From Tenebrionibacter intestinalis (GTDB taxonomy: Bacteria; Pseudomonadota; Gammaproteobacteria; Enterobacterales; Enterobacteriaceae), in the NCBI RefSeq assembly GCF_016632365.1, contig NZ_JAEPBH010000034.1, positions 10,767 through 51,894 of the forward strand: a stretch of 41,128 bases of DNA. The letters are read 5' to 3'. The notes beneath the pieces are model-generated. The model searched no databases. It was not told the origin of the DNA and saw only the letters and a program-made list of their open reading frames with translations. Made by a program: the position numbers and the translations under genes. This document shows positions 8,381-17,524 of the stretch, piece by piece (within the stretch, counting starts at the first letter, position 1; the number at the start of each line of letters is the position of its first letter).

Positions 8381-9583
8381 ATGTGTGGTTATCGTCCCGC
8401 ACGGCTTGCATTTTATTCCCACGATACAATGGGGCTTGGCCATATTCGGCGCAATATGCTGTTGGCAAATTCAGTGCTGAAATCCCGACCTGATACTGAA
8501 ATTTTGCTCATTAACGGCGTACGCGAGTCCGGAATATTTCATTTTCCTAAGGGAATGGATTCCGTTACGCTGCCGACATATCTGAAAACACCTGCCGGGG
8601 AATATCTTCCCCATTCGCTGGGCTGCGATCTTCATCGGCTGGTTACGCTGCGCAGCAGCATTATTTACGCCGCGCTCCAGGCATTTCGTCCGGATGTCTT
8701 TGTGGTGGATAATGTGCCGCGCGGCGCCATGTCCGAACTTAATAATGTGCTGCCAATGCTGGCGGCGCGAAAAACGCATTTAATACTTGGGCTTCGCGAT
8801 ATCATTGACGAGCCGCAGGCCGTGCAGCGCCAGTGGCGCAAACTCAACAACGCCGCAGCGATCGCAGACTACTATTCCGACGTATGGATCTACGGCGATG
8901 CAAGTTTTTACAATTTACCCCGCGCCTGCGCATTCAATAACGCGGTGAGCGACAAAGTATCCTTTATGGGCTATCTGGATGCGACTCAACACGCGCGACA
9001 GCCCCAGTCTACCGAACCGCTGCTAACGAAAACATCTGTGCCTTATATTTTATGTACTGTGGGCGGCGGACAGGACGGTTATCGGCTGGCTTCGACCTTT
9101 GCGCAGGCAAATTTCCCGGCGGGCTTTAACGGCATATTAATTACCGGCACCATGATGCCTGCATCAGAATATGAAAATCTGCAAAAAATTGCGGCGCGGC
9201 GTGATAATTTGCGCGTTATTCGCTTTGTGCCAAATCCGCTGGCGTTATTACGCGAAGCGCACAGCGTAGTGGCAATGGGAGGATATAACACGACCATCGA
9301 AATATTATCGCTGAACAAACGCGCTTTAATTATTCCACGTGTTTCACCGCGTCAGGAACAATGGATTCGCGCTTCACGTCTGGCGGAAATAAATCTGGTA
9401 AGCTGCCTGCACCCGGATCGGTTAACCACGCAGGCCATCACGGCATGGTTAACCTCCTCATGGCAGCCGGAAAATCCCCGTCGATATATGAGCCTCAATG
9501 GCCTGTTTACGTTTAGCGAAAAAATGAATGCATTACTTACGCAAAAAAGCAAAACAGCGCCCAGCGTGCAGTGTGAGGTATAA
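8381..9583 (+). CDS. COG4671-type GT-B glycosyltransferase
   Basis: 400 aa, resembling the 'predicted glycosyl transferase' family related to the GT28/MurG fold. The N-terminal signature FYSHDTMGLGHIRRNMLLA (about residues 11-29; the GxGHxRR loop) begins the acceptor half. DVFVVDNVPRGA (about 105-116) and a TVGGGQDGY loop (about 225-233) open the nucleotide-sugar half, and AMGGYNTTIEIL (about 302-313) is the donor-binding loop typical of this group. The start is ATG 8381 with GGAGG eight bases upstream; an ATG five codons earlier overlaps that site. First gene of the operon, one base from the next start. Donor and acceptor are unknown. Confidence 0.85.
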   Translation: MCGYRPARLAFYSHDTMGLGHIRRNMLLANSVLKSRPDTEILLINGVRESGIFHFPKGMDSVTLPTYLKTPAGEYLPHSLGCDLHRLVTLRSSIIYAALQAFRPDVFVVDNVPRGAMSELNNVLPMLAARKTHLILGLRDIIDEPQAVQRQWRKLNNAAAIADYYSDVWIYGDASFYNLPRACAFNNAVSDKVSFMGYLDATQHARQPQSTEPLLTKTSVPYILCTVGGGQDGYRLASTFAQANFPAGFNGILITGTMMPASEYENLQKIAARRDNLRVIRFVPNPLALLREAHSVVAMGGYNTTIEILSLNKRALIIPRVSPRQEQWIRASRLAEINLVSCLHPDRLTTQAITAWLTSSWQPENPRRYMSLNGLFTFSEKMNALLTQKSKTAPSVQCEV

Positions 9584-9584
9584 A

Positions 9585-10820
9585 ATGACGCAACAACGCT
9601 ATATCGGCTATGTGGTAAAACGCTATCCGCGCTTTTCAGAAACGTTTATCGTCAACGAAATTCTCGCCCATGAACGGGCTGGCCTGAAGGTGGATATTTT
9701 CGCGCTTGGGAATGTAGAGGAGACCCATTTTCAGGACATCATTGCCCAGGTGAAAGCGCCTGTTACGCGCCTGAGCGATAAGCAGCGCAGCGCTGAACAT
9801 TTCTGGACGCTGCTGGATAAGGCCTGGCGCGAGCTGCCTGAACTGGCCGCCGTACTGGCACAGCCGCGTCACCCAAATGTGCATGAAATCGCTCAGGCGT
9901 TACAACTGGCGCTGACGATACGCGAGCGCGGTATTGAGCACCTGCACGCCCATTTCGGCACCCGCGCCACCACCGTAGCCCGGCTGGCGGCAAAATTTAG
10001 CGGCATTAGTTACAGTTTTACCGCTCACGCAAAAGATATCTATTACCCCTATGAGGCGGGTATTGAGCTGGATGCGAAATTGCGGGACGCCAACTGCGCC
10101 GTCACCGTCTCGGATTATAATCTGGCCTGGCTGCGCGAGCGCTTCGGCGACAGTGCGGCTAACGTCATACGGCTGTACAACGGCCTTGATATGAAAAAAT
10201 TTACCTGGCTGCCGCCAGCGCGCGCCGGGCAGGCCACACTACTGGCGGTGGGCCGCCTGGTGGAAAAAAAGGGATTTTGCCATCTGATTGAAGCGCTTCG
10301 TCAGCTACGCGATGCCGGGCATACGCTGCGCTGCGTGATAATGGGGGACGGGCCGTTGCGTGCAACACTGGCCGCTCAGATCCACCAGGCGAAGCTTTCG
10401 GCTTGCGTCACATTGTCGGGTTTCCTGCCGCAGCAGGAGGTGATTGCCGCTATGCGCGGCGCAACCCTGGTTGTTGCGCCGTGCGTCATCAGCGAAGAGG
10501 GCGATCGCGACGGGTTGCCTACCGTGCTGCTTGAAGCAATGGCGCTGGGTACGCCGGTCATTTCCACCCGTGTCGCCGGTATTCCTGAACTGGTTATCGA
10601 CGGCGAAACCGGGCGCTGCGTCACACCGAACGATCCGCAGGCGTTAGCCGACGCCATTGCGCAACTGGTTAGCGATGACGCGCTGCGCGCCAGGTATTCA
10701 CACGCGGCGAGGGCGTTAATTGAGCGTGAGTTTAATATCGACAGCAACGCCGAAAAACTGCGCAATATTTTCAACGCGGCGATTGCCTGTCGCTCCCTGA
10801 CGCAACGGGAGAGCGCGTGA
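9585..10820 (+). CDS. GT4 family glycosyltransferase (WcaL/AmsK-like)
   Basis: 411 aa. The N-terminal half carries KRYPRFSETFIVNEILAHE and HLHAHFGTRATTVARL with SFTAHAKDIYYPYE, the pattern of colanic/amylovoran-type GT4 enzymes. The C-terminal half carries LLAVGRLVEKKGF, the EEGDRDGLPTVLLEAMA donor-site motif (the E-x7-E of retaining GT4) and TPVISTRVAGIPELV. It is likely cytosolic or membrane-peripheral, adding a sugar to a lipid-linked or growing glycan. The start at ATG 9585 is one base after the stop of the previous gene; the frame is open further upstream inside that gene. The 3' end overlaps the next gene (TGATG). Confidence 0.9.
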   Translation: MTQQRYIGYVVKRYPRFSETFIVNEILAHERAGLKVDIFALGNVEETHFQDIIAQVKAPVTRLSDKQRSAEHFWTLLDKAWRELPELAAVLAQPRHPNVHEIAQALQLALTIRERGIEHLHAHFGTRATTVARLAAKFSGISYSFTAHAKDIYYPYEAGIELDAKLRDANCAVTVSDYNLAWLRERFGDSAANVIRLYNGLDMKKFTWLPPARAGQATLLAVGRLVEKKGFCHLIEALRQLRDAGHTLRCVIMGDGPLRATLAAQIHQAKLSACVTLSGFLPQQEVIAAMRGATLVVAPCVISEEGDRDGLPTVLLEAMALGTPVISTRVAGIPELVIDGETGRCVTPNDPQALADAIAQLVSDDALRARYSHAARALIEREFNIDSNAEKLRNIFNAAIACRSLTQRESA

Positions 10821-11992
10821 TGAAAGTCGCTTATATTTGTGCCGATCCCGGTATTCCTGTATTTGGGCAAAAAGGCGCATCCATACACATTCAGGAGGTG
10901 TTGCGTGTGCTGTTGCGCCACGGTGTGGAAATAACGCTCTTTGCACAGCGCCTGGGCGGCGAACCTCCCGCAGCGTTTCGCTCGCTGACCATTATTGAAC
11001 TGCCTGCCCTTGTCGGGGGCGTTGACGAAGAGGCGCGCGCCGACGCCGCGCTTGATGCTAACGCAGCTTTGCTGACGCGTTTTATTGAGGCCGGGCCGTT
11101 TGATGTGGTGTACGAACGCTACTCGCTGTGGAGCCATGCTGTTATAGGCTATGCCCGTCAGGCGGGTATCCCCACGGTGCTGGAAGTAAACGCGCCGCTG
11201 CCGCAAGAGCAGCGCAGGTACCGCAGGTTGGTGAGGGCGCGGGAGGCTTTTGGTGTGATAGAAAGCCTCGTGAGCGACGCTGATACGATTATTGCGGTTT
11301 CCCGCGGCGTGAAGGGCTGGCTTGAGACGTTTTCAGGCGCGCAGGGTAAAGTCCGCGTGGTGGAAAACGGCGTCGATCCGGCGCGCTTTAGCCAACGGTC
11401 GCCTGCGGCCGATGGGCCTCTGACGCTGGGGTTTGTCGGCACGCTGAAGCCGTGGCACGGGCTGGAAACGCTGGTCGAGGCGTACATACTGCTGCGGGAA
11501 AAAGGTTACCCTGTCACATTATCCATTGTAGGCGACGGGCCTCAGGCTGCTGTGTTGAAGGCGCGTTTATCTCAGTGCGGCGCGACCGGTTCGGCCCGGT
11601 TTCATGGCGCTGTCGCGCCAGAGCAGGTGCCTGCGCTGTTGGCCTCAATGGATATTGGCATTGCGCCTTACCCGCAGCTCGACAACTTTTACTTTTCACC
11701 GCTCAAGATATACGAATACATGGCCGCCGGCCTGCCGGTAATTACGTCACGCGTAGGCCATCTTGCGGAACTGGTCAGCGACGGGGAGACGGGGCTATTG
11801 GTTGCGCCGCAGGATCCGGTCGCCCTGGCGCAAGCCGTGATGACGCTTGCTGACGATCCACTATTGCGCCAGCGGCTGGGCCTTGCCGGGCAAGCCCGGG
11901 CGCAACAGCATCATAGCTGGGAGCAGGTGGTAAAACGCATCTGGCTGGCCGCCGGGCTGAGGTTGCCTGAAGGAGCGAAACATGGCGGTTGA
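10820..11992 (+). CDS. GT4 family glycosyltransferase
   Basis: 390 aa, with the GT4 N-terminal 'MKVAYICADPGIPVFGQKG' loop for acceptor binding and a C-terminal Rossmann half with LTLGFVGTLKPWHGLETL and IAPYPQLDNFYFSPLKIYEYMAAGLPVI (residues about 279-306; EYMA marks the retaining GT4 donor site). I chose ATG 10820, which overlaps the previous stop as TGATG; a GTG one codon earlier is possible. The 3' end overlaps the ABC transporter start by 11 nt, so the genes are translationally coupled. Two GT4 enzymes plus the COG4671 enzyme imply a glycan with at least two or three linkage types. Specificity unknown. Confidence 0.9.
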   Translation: MKVAYICADPGIPVFGQKGASIHIQEVLRVLLRHGVEITLFAQRLGGEPPAAFRSLTIIELPALVGGVDEEARADAALDANAALLTRFIEAGPFDVVYERYSLWSHAVIGYARQAGIPTVLEVNAPLPQEQRRYRRLVRAREAFGVIESLVSDADTIIAVSRGVKGWLETFSGAQGKVRVVENGVDPARFSQRSPAADGPLTLGFVGTLKPWHGLETLVEAYILLREKGYPVTLSIVGDGPQAAVLKARLSQCGATGSARFHGAVAPEQVPALLASMDIGIAPYPQLDNFYFSPLKIYEYMAAGLPVITSRVGHLAELVSDGETGLLVAPQDPVALAQAVMTLADDPLLRQRLGLAGQARAQQHHSWEQVVKRIWLAAGLRLPEGAKHGG

Positions 11993-13778
11993 TTCCCATG
12001 CGTCAGTGCTACGCACGTTCTGGCCCTGGATTCGCCAGCAAAAGGGAACGATTGGCTGCTCATTTCTCTTTCTGCTGCTTGCAAGCGTTATCCGCCTTCT
12101 GGAGCCGTGGCCGCTGGCTTTTGCTATTGATGTAGTGATGGGAGATATCCATGACAACACGTTGCTGCGCGGGCTGACGACAGGCACCCTGGCGACACAA
12201 ACGCTGCTCTGGCTGTGTGCAGCCGCGGTGATCGTTATAGCGACATTACGCGCCATTGCCGGCTACGTCAGCACCGTAGGCATGGCGCTGGCGGGAAGCC
12301 GGGTGCTGAGCGCAATCCGCCGCGATCTGTTCGCTCACTTGCTGTGTCTGCCGCTGTCATTTCATCAGCGCAGCCGCACCGGCGATCTGACCATGCGACT
12401 GATTAACGATATTGGCATGATGCGTGAGGCCACGGTAACGGCCATCATGCCGCTGCTGTCCAGTATGGTGATTTTCGCCGGGATGCTCGGCATTATGTTT
12501 TTCCTCGACTGGTCGCTAACGCTGCTAACGCTGTTGCCTATGCCGTTACTGGCGCTGGCGACCTTGCGCAGCGGGCGCAAAATTCGCGACGTAAGCCGCA
12601 CTCAACGCAAACGCGAAGGAAACCTGGCGGCCCGCGCGGCGGAGTATATGACCGGCATCGCCACACTTCAGGCCATGTCGCTGGAAAAAGCCGCGACGGA
12701 TAACTTCAACGGCAGCGACGCCCAGAGTTTACATCAAAATGTCCGCGCCAAAAGGCTGGCGGCCGGGCTTGAGCGCCAGGTGGATATGTTGATAGCCGTG
12801 GTAACAGCGCTGGTGCTGGTGCTTGGCGCGAAAAGCGTGCTTAACAACAACATGTCCGCCGGTGAGTTACTGGTATTTATTTCTTATATGAAAAACGCGT
12901 TTCGGCCAGTGCGCGAATTCGCTAAATACAGCAGTCGTCTGGCAAAGGCAAGCGCCGCCGGCGAGCGTATTATTGAACTTATGCGCATCCCCGTTGGCAT
13001 CGAAAGAAATAAAGGGCAATTGCGGCTATCGCAGGCAGCGCAGGATATCACTTTTGAACGGGTTTGTTTCACTTACGAGACGCCGGAAAAACCTGCATTG
13101 CATGAAATTAACTTTCATATTCCCGCCGGGCAAACGCTGGCGATTACCGGACCTTCCGGGGCAGGTAAATCTACCCTGAGCCAACTTTTGCTGCGCCTTT
13201 ACGATCCCATAAGCGGACGTATTATGCTTGGCGGCGAGGATCTGCGCGACTATGACCTCGACAGCCTGCGCGGCCGGATAGGCTATCTGCCGCAGGAAAG
13301 CCTGCTGTTTGGCGTCACTGTTCGGGAAAATATTGCGCTCGGCGCGGGCAGAGAGGTTAGCGATAGCGAGGTCATTGCCGCTGCAACGCTTGCTAACGCC
13401 CACGAATTCATCCTCCGATTGCCGCAGGGTTACGACACTCTTCTTAGCGAGCGCGGGATGTCGCTTTCCGGCGGCCAGCGTCAGCGCATCGCTATTGCCA
13501 GGGCGGCTATCCGCAACAGCGCTTTTTTGCTGCTGGACGAACCGGGCGTCGGCCTTGACAGTAAAAACGAACGCGCCGTGACTGACGCGCTGGCGCGCCT
13601 GATGCGCGGCAAAACCAGCATCATTATCACCCATAACCTGGCGCTGGCGGCCAAAGCCGATCGCATACTGATGCTGGAAAGTGGCCGGATTGTGGAGCAG
13701 GGCAATCACAAAACGCTCATGGCGCAGCAGGGACGCTACTGTGAACTGTGGAACATTCAAAAAGGAGTCGCAGCATGA
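11982..13778 (+). CDS. Type I ABC exporter, fused membrane and ATPase domains
   Basis: 598 aa. A six-helix transmembrane domain covers about residues 20-310 (hydrophobic blocks near 23-50, 70-95, 138-160, 165-183, 250-275 and 285-300), then a nucleotide-binding domain. Walker A is GPSGAGKST at 390-398, the Q-loop is in YLPQESLLF, the signature LSGGQ at 495-499, Walker B FLLLDEP with Asp519 and Glu520, and the switch His551. All ATPase residues are present, so it should be active, probably as a homodimer. Such half-transporter exporters move lipids, glycolipids, peptides or oligosaccharides outward across the inner membrane. Its place between glycosyltransferases and an outer-membrane barrel points to glycan or glycolipid export. 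It ends in an ATGA overlap with the kinase gene. Confidence 0.92.
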   Translation: MAVDSHASVLRTFWPWIRQQKGTIGCSFLFLLLASVIRLLEPWPLAFAIDVVMGDIHDNTLLRGLTTGTLATQTLLWLCAAAVIVIATLRAIAGYVSTVGMALAGSRVLSAIRRDLFAHLLCLPLSFHQRSRTGDLTMRLINDIGMMREATVTAIMPLLSSMVIFAGMLGIMFFLDWSLTLLTLLPMPLLALATLRSGRKIRDVSRTQRKREGNLAARAAEYMTGIATLQAMSLEKAATDNFNGSDAQSLHQNVRAKRLAAGLERQVDMLIAVVTALVLVLGAKSVLNNNMSAGELLVFISYMKNAFRPVREFAKYSSRLAKASAAGERIIELMRIPVGIERNKGQLRLSQAAQDITFERVCFTYETPEKPALHEINFHIPAGQTLAITGPSGAGKSTLSQLLLRLYDPISGRIMLGGEDLRDYDLDSLRGRIGYLPQESLLFGVTVRENIALGAGREVSDSEVIAAATLANAHEFILRLPQGYDTLLSERGMSLSGGQRQRIAIARAAIRNSAFLLLDEPGVGLDSKNERAVTDALARLMRGKTSIIITHNLALAAKADRILMLESGRIVEQGNHKTLMAQQGRYCELWNIQKGVAA

Positions 13779-16060
13779 CCGCATGGAATAAAGAGCGTGC
13801 GTTGGTTGCCGCCGACCCACGGCTGCCGGGGTTGGGGCTGTTGCTGGATGAGTCGCGGCTGCTGGCGGCGCTGCGCAAACTACCGCTGTTTACGTCGGCC
13901 CGCGCGCTACGCACCCGCTATCTACGCTATAAGCACGCCACCAGTTGCGTGCTGGCGCTGGAGATTGATACCGGTGATGAGCAGCCGCTATGCTGGGTTG
14001 CCAGAGCGCTTACTGTGGAGCGTTTCGCCGTTTCCTGGCAGCATCCCAAACGCCAGGCGCTGGTAGCCACAAACGATCCACAAGCGCCAATGGCGATTCA
14101 GGAACAGGCAATCATACTGGAGCATCCCTGTCAGGATCGGGGGCTTCGTCATCTGAGGTTTCTGTGGGATGCGCAGTCTCGTTTACGCCTGCTGCAACGC
14201 TGGCTGCCGACGCAGGCGGAACGCGAAACAATCCATTGCCGATTTTTACGTTATAAACCAGGCCGGCGTTGCGTGGCGGGCCTGTACTGCGGCGAGGTAC
14301 CGTTAGCGATAGTACGCTGCGCCAGCGCAAAAGATTACGGCACAATATTGCAGGGTTGCGCAACCGGCGCAGCGCTCGGACATATCGACATTCTGGGGCT
14401 GGAGGGGCGCTATCGCATGGCCGCTACGCGCTGGCTGCCGGGGGAAAGTCTCGATCAATTGCTGACGCATGCCAGTATGCCCGTATGGGTTGAAGACGCC
14501 GGTAAGGCGCTGGCGGAAATTCACGATGCCCCGTTCACGCTGCCGCTGCGCCGCAGCCAGCAGGATGATATGTGTCAAGTACGTCGCGAGCAGGAGAGTC
14601 TCGCGACTATCGATCCGCAGGCGCAGGCGCGGTTTTCGCGCTGTCTGTTACAGCTAGAAGCATATCTCGATCGCTTCAGCACGCCTTCGGTTGTGCTGCA
14701 CGGCGATTTTTCTGCCGATCAGGTTATCATTGCGCAGGATGGCCGCCTGCGTATTATCGACTGGGATCGCAGCGCCTGCGGTCATCCGCTTAACGACCTG
14801 GGGTCATTCATCGCCCGGCTGGAAATGGACGTTATTGAGGAACAGTTAACCCGTGAACGGGCCGATATCGCCCGCAGGGCGCTATTAAAAGGCTATACTT
14901 CGGCGCGTTCGCTGGCGCTCGACGGGCTGCTCTGGTATACCGTGCGAGCGCTGCTAAGTCTTGCAACAGAGCCGTTTCGTAAACGTTCGCGGCGCTGGCC
15001 GCAAATCGTGGATGCCCTGCTGACAAGAGCGGAACAATTGTGCGATGACGCGCTGAGAAATTATGCCAGTACTGACTGGCAGCATCGCATGATACAGCTT
15101 ACCTCGCCCGACGTTATGGAAGCGCCGCTAAAGCAGGCGTTGGGGCTTGCGCCTCAGGCCCGGCTACGTGAGGCTTGCGTATTGCGTCAGAAGCCCGGAA
15201 GGCGCGCGCTCATCGCCTGGCGGTTTGCTACCGGCACAGAGTCGAACCGGAAAATAGTGGGTAAATATCGGGCGAAGGGGTTGGATCATAAGGCTTTCGC
15301 CTGCCAGCAGGCGCTTTGGCGCGATGGTTTTCATGCGCAGGCGCGATTTAGCGTACCGGAACCGCTGGCGGTGCTGGACGCGCAGCATATCTGGCTACAG
15401 CGGCATGTTGATGGTGTAACGCTTGCCGAGCTGCTCCTTAAAAAGCCTCCGCCGGGCGTGCTTGCCGATACCGGAAGCGCGGCGGGCCTGGCGCTGGCCG
15501 CGCTTCAACACAGCACCGCATTGCGACAGGCTGTAGGCAATCGTCACTGGGCGTTCAGCGATGAACTGCAGGTGCTGAGCGAAGGATTTGAGCACGTTGC
15601 CAGCCGCTATCCCAACTGGCGTAGCCGTCTTTCCTCTCTGTTCGCTGCATGCGCACGCCTCTCATCGCCGCTGACAATGGCGCGCCAGAGCGTATTGCAT
15701 CGGGATTTTTACCCGGAGCAGGTGCTGGTCTCCCCGTCGGACGCCCGTCACCTGACGCTGCTTGATTTCGATTTGTGCAGCTATGGCGCCGCGGCGCTCG
15801 ACGCCGGAAACTACCTTGCACACGTTAGCGAGTTAGCCCTGAGACAATATGCGGATATTGGCGCTTTTGGCGTCCATGAAAAGGCCTTTCTGCGCGCCTA
15901 TCTCAACGCATCGCCGCAGGTGACGTCAGCAGAAGTGCAGGCTTACCGGGCACTCTCCCTGGCCCGTCATATTTTCCTGAGCACCCGTTTTACCGCGCGT
16001 ACGCATACCACGCAAGCGTTGCTCATTTATTGTGAAAAGTTAATGGAGCCCTTTTCATGA
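13775..16060 (+). CDS. Double-lobed APH-like phosphotransferase
   Basis: 761 aa, about twice the usual length of an aminoglycoside-phosphotransferase (APH) domain, because two APH-like lobes are fused. Lobe 1 has HGDFSADQ (His309-Asp311) and IDWD (Asp329); lobe 2 has HRDFYPEQ (His642-Asp644) and LDFD (Asp664). The catalytic Asp of the Brenner motif and the metal-binding Asp are present in both, but the motif's final Asn is Gln in both. APH-fold enzymes phosphorylate hydroxyls of sugars, aminoglycosides and choline-like compounds; here a sugar, lipid carrier or glycan end is a reasonable guess. The ATG at 13775 overlaps the ABC stop; the 3' end overlaps the barrel gene (ATGA). Confidence 0.82.
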   Translation: MTAWNKERALVAADPRLPGLGLLLDESRLLAALRKLPLFTSARALRTRYLRYKHATSCVLALEIDTGDEQPLCWVARALTVERFAVSWQHPKRQALVATNDPQAPMAIQEQAIILEHPCQDRGLRHLRFLWDAQSRLRLLQRWLPTQAERETIHCRFLRYKPGRRCVAGLYCGEVPLAIVRCASAKDYGTILQGCATGAALGHIDILGLEGRYRMAATRWLPGESLDQLLTHASMPVWVEDAGKALAEIHDAPFTLPLRRSQQDDMCQVRREQESLATIDPQAQARFSRCLLQLEAYLDRFSTPSVVLHGDFSADQVIIAQDGRLRIIDWDRSACGHPLNDLGSFIARLEMDVIEEQLTRERADIARRALLKGYTSARSLALDGLLWYTVRALLSLATEPFRKRSRRWPQIVDALLTRAEQLCDDALRNYASTDWQHRMIQLTSPDVMEAPLKQALGLAPQARLREACVLRQKPGRRALIAWRFATGTESNRKIVGKYRAKGLDHKAFACQQALWRDGFHAQARFSVPEPLAVLDAQHIWLQRHVDGVTLAELLLKKPPPGVLADTGSAAGLALAALQHSTALRQAVGNRHWAFSDELQVLSEGFEHVASRYPNWRSRLSSLFAACARLSSPLTMARQSVLHRDFYPEQVLVSPSDARHLTLLDFDLCSYGAAALDAGNYLAHVSELALRQYADIGAFGVHEKAFLRAYLNASPQVTSAEVQAYRALSLARHIFLSTRFTARTHTTQALLIYCEKLMEPFS

Positions 16061-17373
16061 CAGGAAGTTATTTTGCAGTACGCCACGGCACATTTTCCTT
16101 TCCGCTCGGCCTGAGTTTACTGTTTACGCCGCTGCTGGCCGACGCGCGTATCGCCAGCGAAACCATTGGCGGGGTAAATAAGCAGAGCATAACGTCTCAG
16201 ACGCCGCTATTACAGCTTAATACCACACTAAAAATGGAAGCGTATTCACTGCGTAACGCTAATTTACGTAATGGAGAGAAGCGTGAAAATGAACTGGAAC
16301 TGGAGCCGCTGGCGCGCTTTCGTGTTGATGTGGCTAAAAACAGGTTACTGTACGGCGCTATTGAACTTGAGTTCACAAATAAAACCACGCGCAAAACAGG
16401 AAAACAGGAAAAGAAGAAAACCCGGCTTGATGTAACACAGGGATATATTGGCGTTGATATTAATGCCATAAATACCGACCTGCGAATCGGACGCTGGTTG
16501 TACCGTGATATGCGTGAATGGCTGTTTGATGAAAATATGGATGGCCTGCTGGCGCGCTGGAAAAAAGGGAAATGGCAGGCTGACGCGCTGGGTGCGCGCA
16601 TGAACTATCTGCAACGTGATTTACTGGATCGCACCTCGCGCAGCCGCGCAAATAAGACAACCCTGGCAACATTGCTGCGCTTTAAGGTCGATAAAGACTG
16701 GCAGACAGGGGGCTATGTGGTCGCAAGTAAAAACACGCACGATGAAGGTTTCCGACAATTGCACTATGGTCTGCGTTCCCATAATGAGAAGCGCGAAGGG
16801 TTGCGCCACTGGGTGGAGTTGGGAATGATGACGGGCAACAGAGAAGGGTCGCGCCGCTGGGGCAGGGTGTTTGATGCAGGCGCAACCTATATTTTCGACA
16901 CGCCACTGCGACCACGCCTGACGCTGGGCTATGCATATGCCAGTAAACACTATAATCAAACGGGGCTACAGTCGAATGAGGGGAGCTTTGGCGGAAAGAC
17001 AAAATTTACTTTCTACGGTAATACATTAGCTCCGGAGTTAACAAATTTACAGATATTAACGGCGGCGGTCGGCATGGATATTACGCCCGATTCGGATCTG
17101 GAACTGGTCTATCACCATTATCGCCAGACGCAGATGGCAGATTTAAAAACGCACGATACGGCGCTGAAATCGCGCTACGACCAGCGATCCTCACGCAATC
17201 TGGGAAATAGCATCGATCTGATCTGGGGGGTAGAGATGTCAAAAAAACTGCGTACGGAACTCATAGCGGGCGTATTTTTACCATCAAAGCGGTTACGCGC
17301 CTCTTCTTCAGTTAATGCGTCGCGCAGTTCGCCTGCGTATTCCGTTGGCTTTGAGGTCGAATACAAATTTTAA
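16057..17373 (+). CDS. AlgE-like outer-membrane export barrel
   Basis: 438 aa with a Sec signal peptide: FSFPLGLSLLFTPLLADA, predicted cleavage after ADA (about residue 30). The mature part is rich in alternating, aromatic-flanked strands and resembles alginate-export (AlgE) family porins: LELEPLARFRVDV, YGAIELEF, DLRIGRWLYRDMREWLFDENMDGL and RPRLTLGYAYASKHY. It ends in GFEVEYKF, a C-terminal Phe strand as recognised by the BAM machinery. Likely a wide polar pore in the outer membrane for an exported polysaccharide. It is last in the operon, overlapping the kinase gene by 4 nt (ATGA). AlgE itself is about 490 aa; specific homology to AlgE is by pattern only. Confidence 0.78.
   Translation: MTGSYFAVRHGTFSFPLGLSLLFTPLLADARIASETIGGVNKQSITSQTPLLQLNTTLKMEAYSLRNANLRNGEKRENELELEPLARFRVDVAKNRLLYGAIELEFTNKTTRKTGKQEKKKTRLDVTQGYIGVDINAINTDLRIGRWLYRDMREWLFDENMDGLLARWKKGKWQADALGARMNYLQRDLLDRTSRSRANKTTLATLLRFKVDKDWQTGGYVVASKNTHDEGFRQLHYGLRSHNEKREGLRHWVELGMMTGNREGSRRWGRVFDAGATYIFDTPLRPRLTLGYAYASKHYNQTGLQSNEGSFGGKTKFTFYGNTLAPELTNLQILTAAVGMDITPDSDLELVYHHYRQTQMADLKTHDTALKSRYDQRSSRNLGNSIDLIWGVEMSKKLRTELIAGVFLPSKRLRASSSVNASRSSPAYSVGFEVEYKF
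16860..16867 (+). other. KOPS-type octamer GGGCAGGG
   Basis: Matches GGGNAGGG, reads rightward toward dif 1.7 kb away, and lies inside the barrel gene. Confidence 0.45.
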
Positions 17374-17460
17374 ATTTCAGACAATAACGGAGGGTGAACA
17401 TACCATCGCGTTGCCTGATTTAAGCAAGTATAAAAAACAAGCCTTTCAGACAGCCGTAAA

Positions 17461-17490
17461 AGCTGCGCAATTCCCGGGAATTGCGCAGCT
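17461..17490. terminator. 30-bp perfect palindrome between convergent genes
   Basis: AGCTGCGCAATTCCC is followed directly by its exact reverse complement, with no spacer. It lies 88 nt after the barrel gene stop and 35 nt after the KGG-protein stop on the other strand. It is well placed as a bidirectional terminator, although neither side has a strong T run (ATTT on plus, TTTTACGG on minus). Confidence 0.55.
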
Positions 17491-17524
17491 ATTTGAATTC
17501 ATTTATCGCAGAGAATATAAACAA

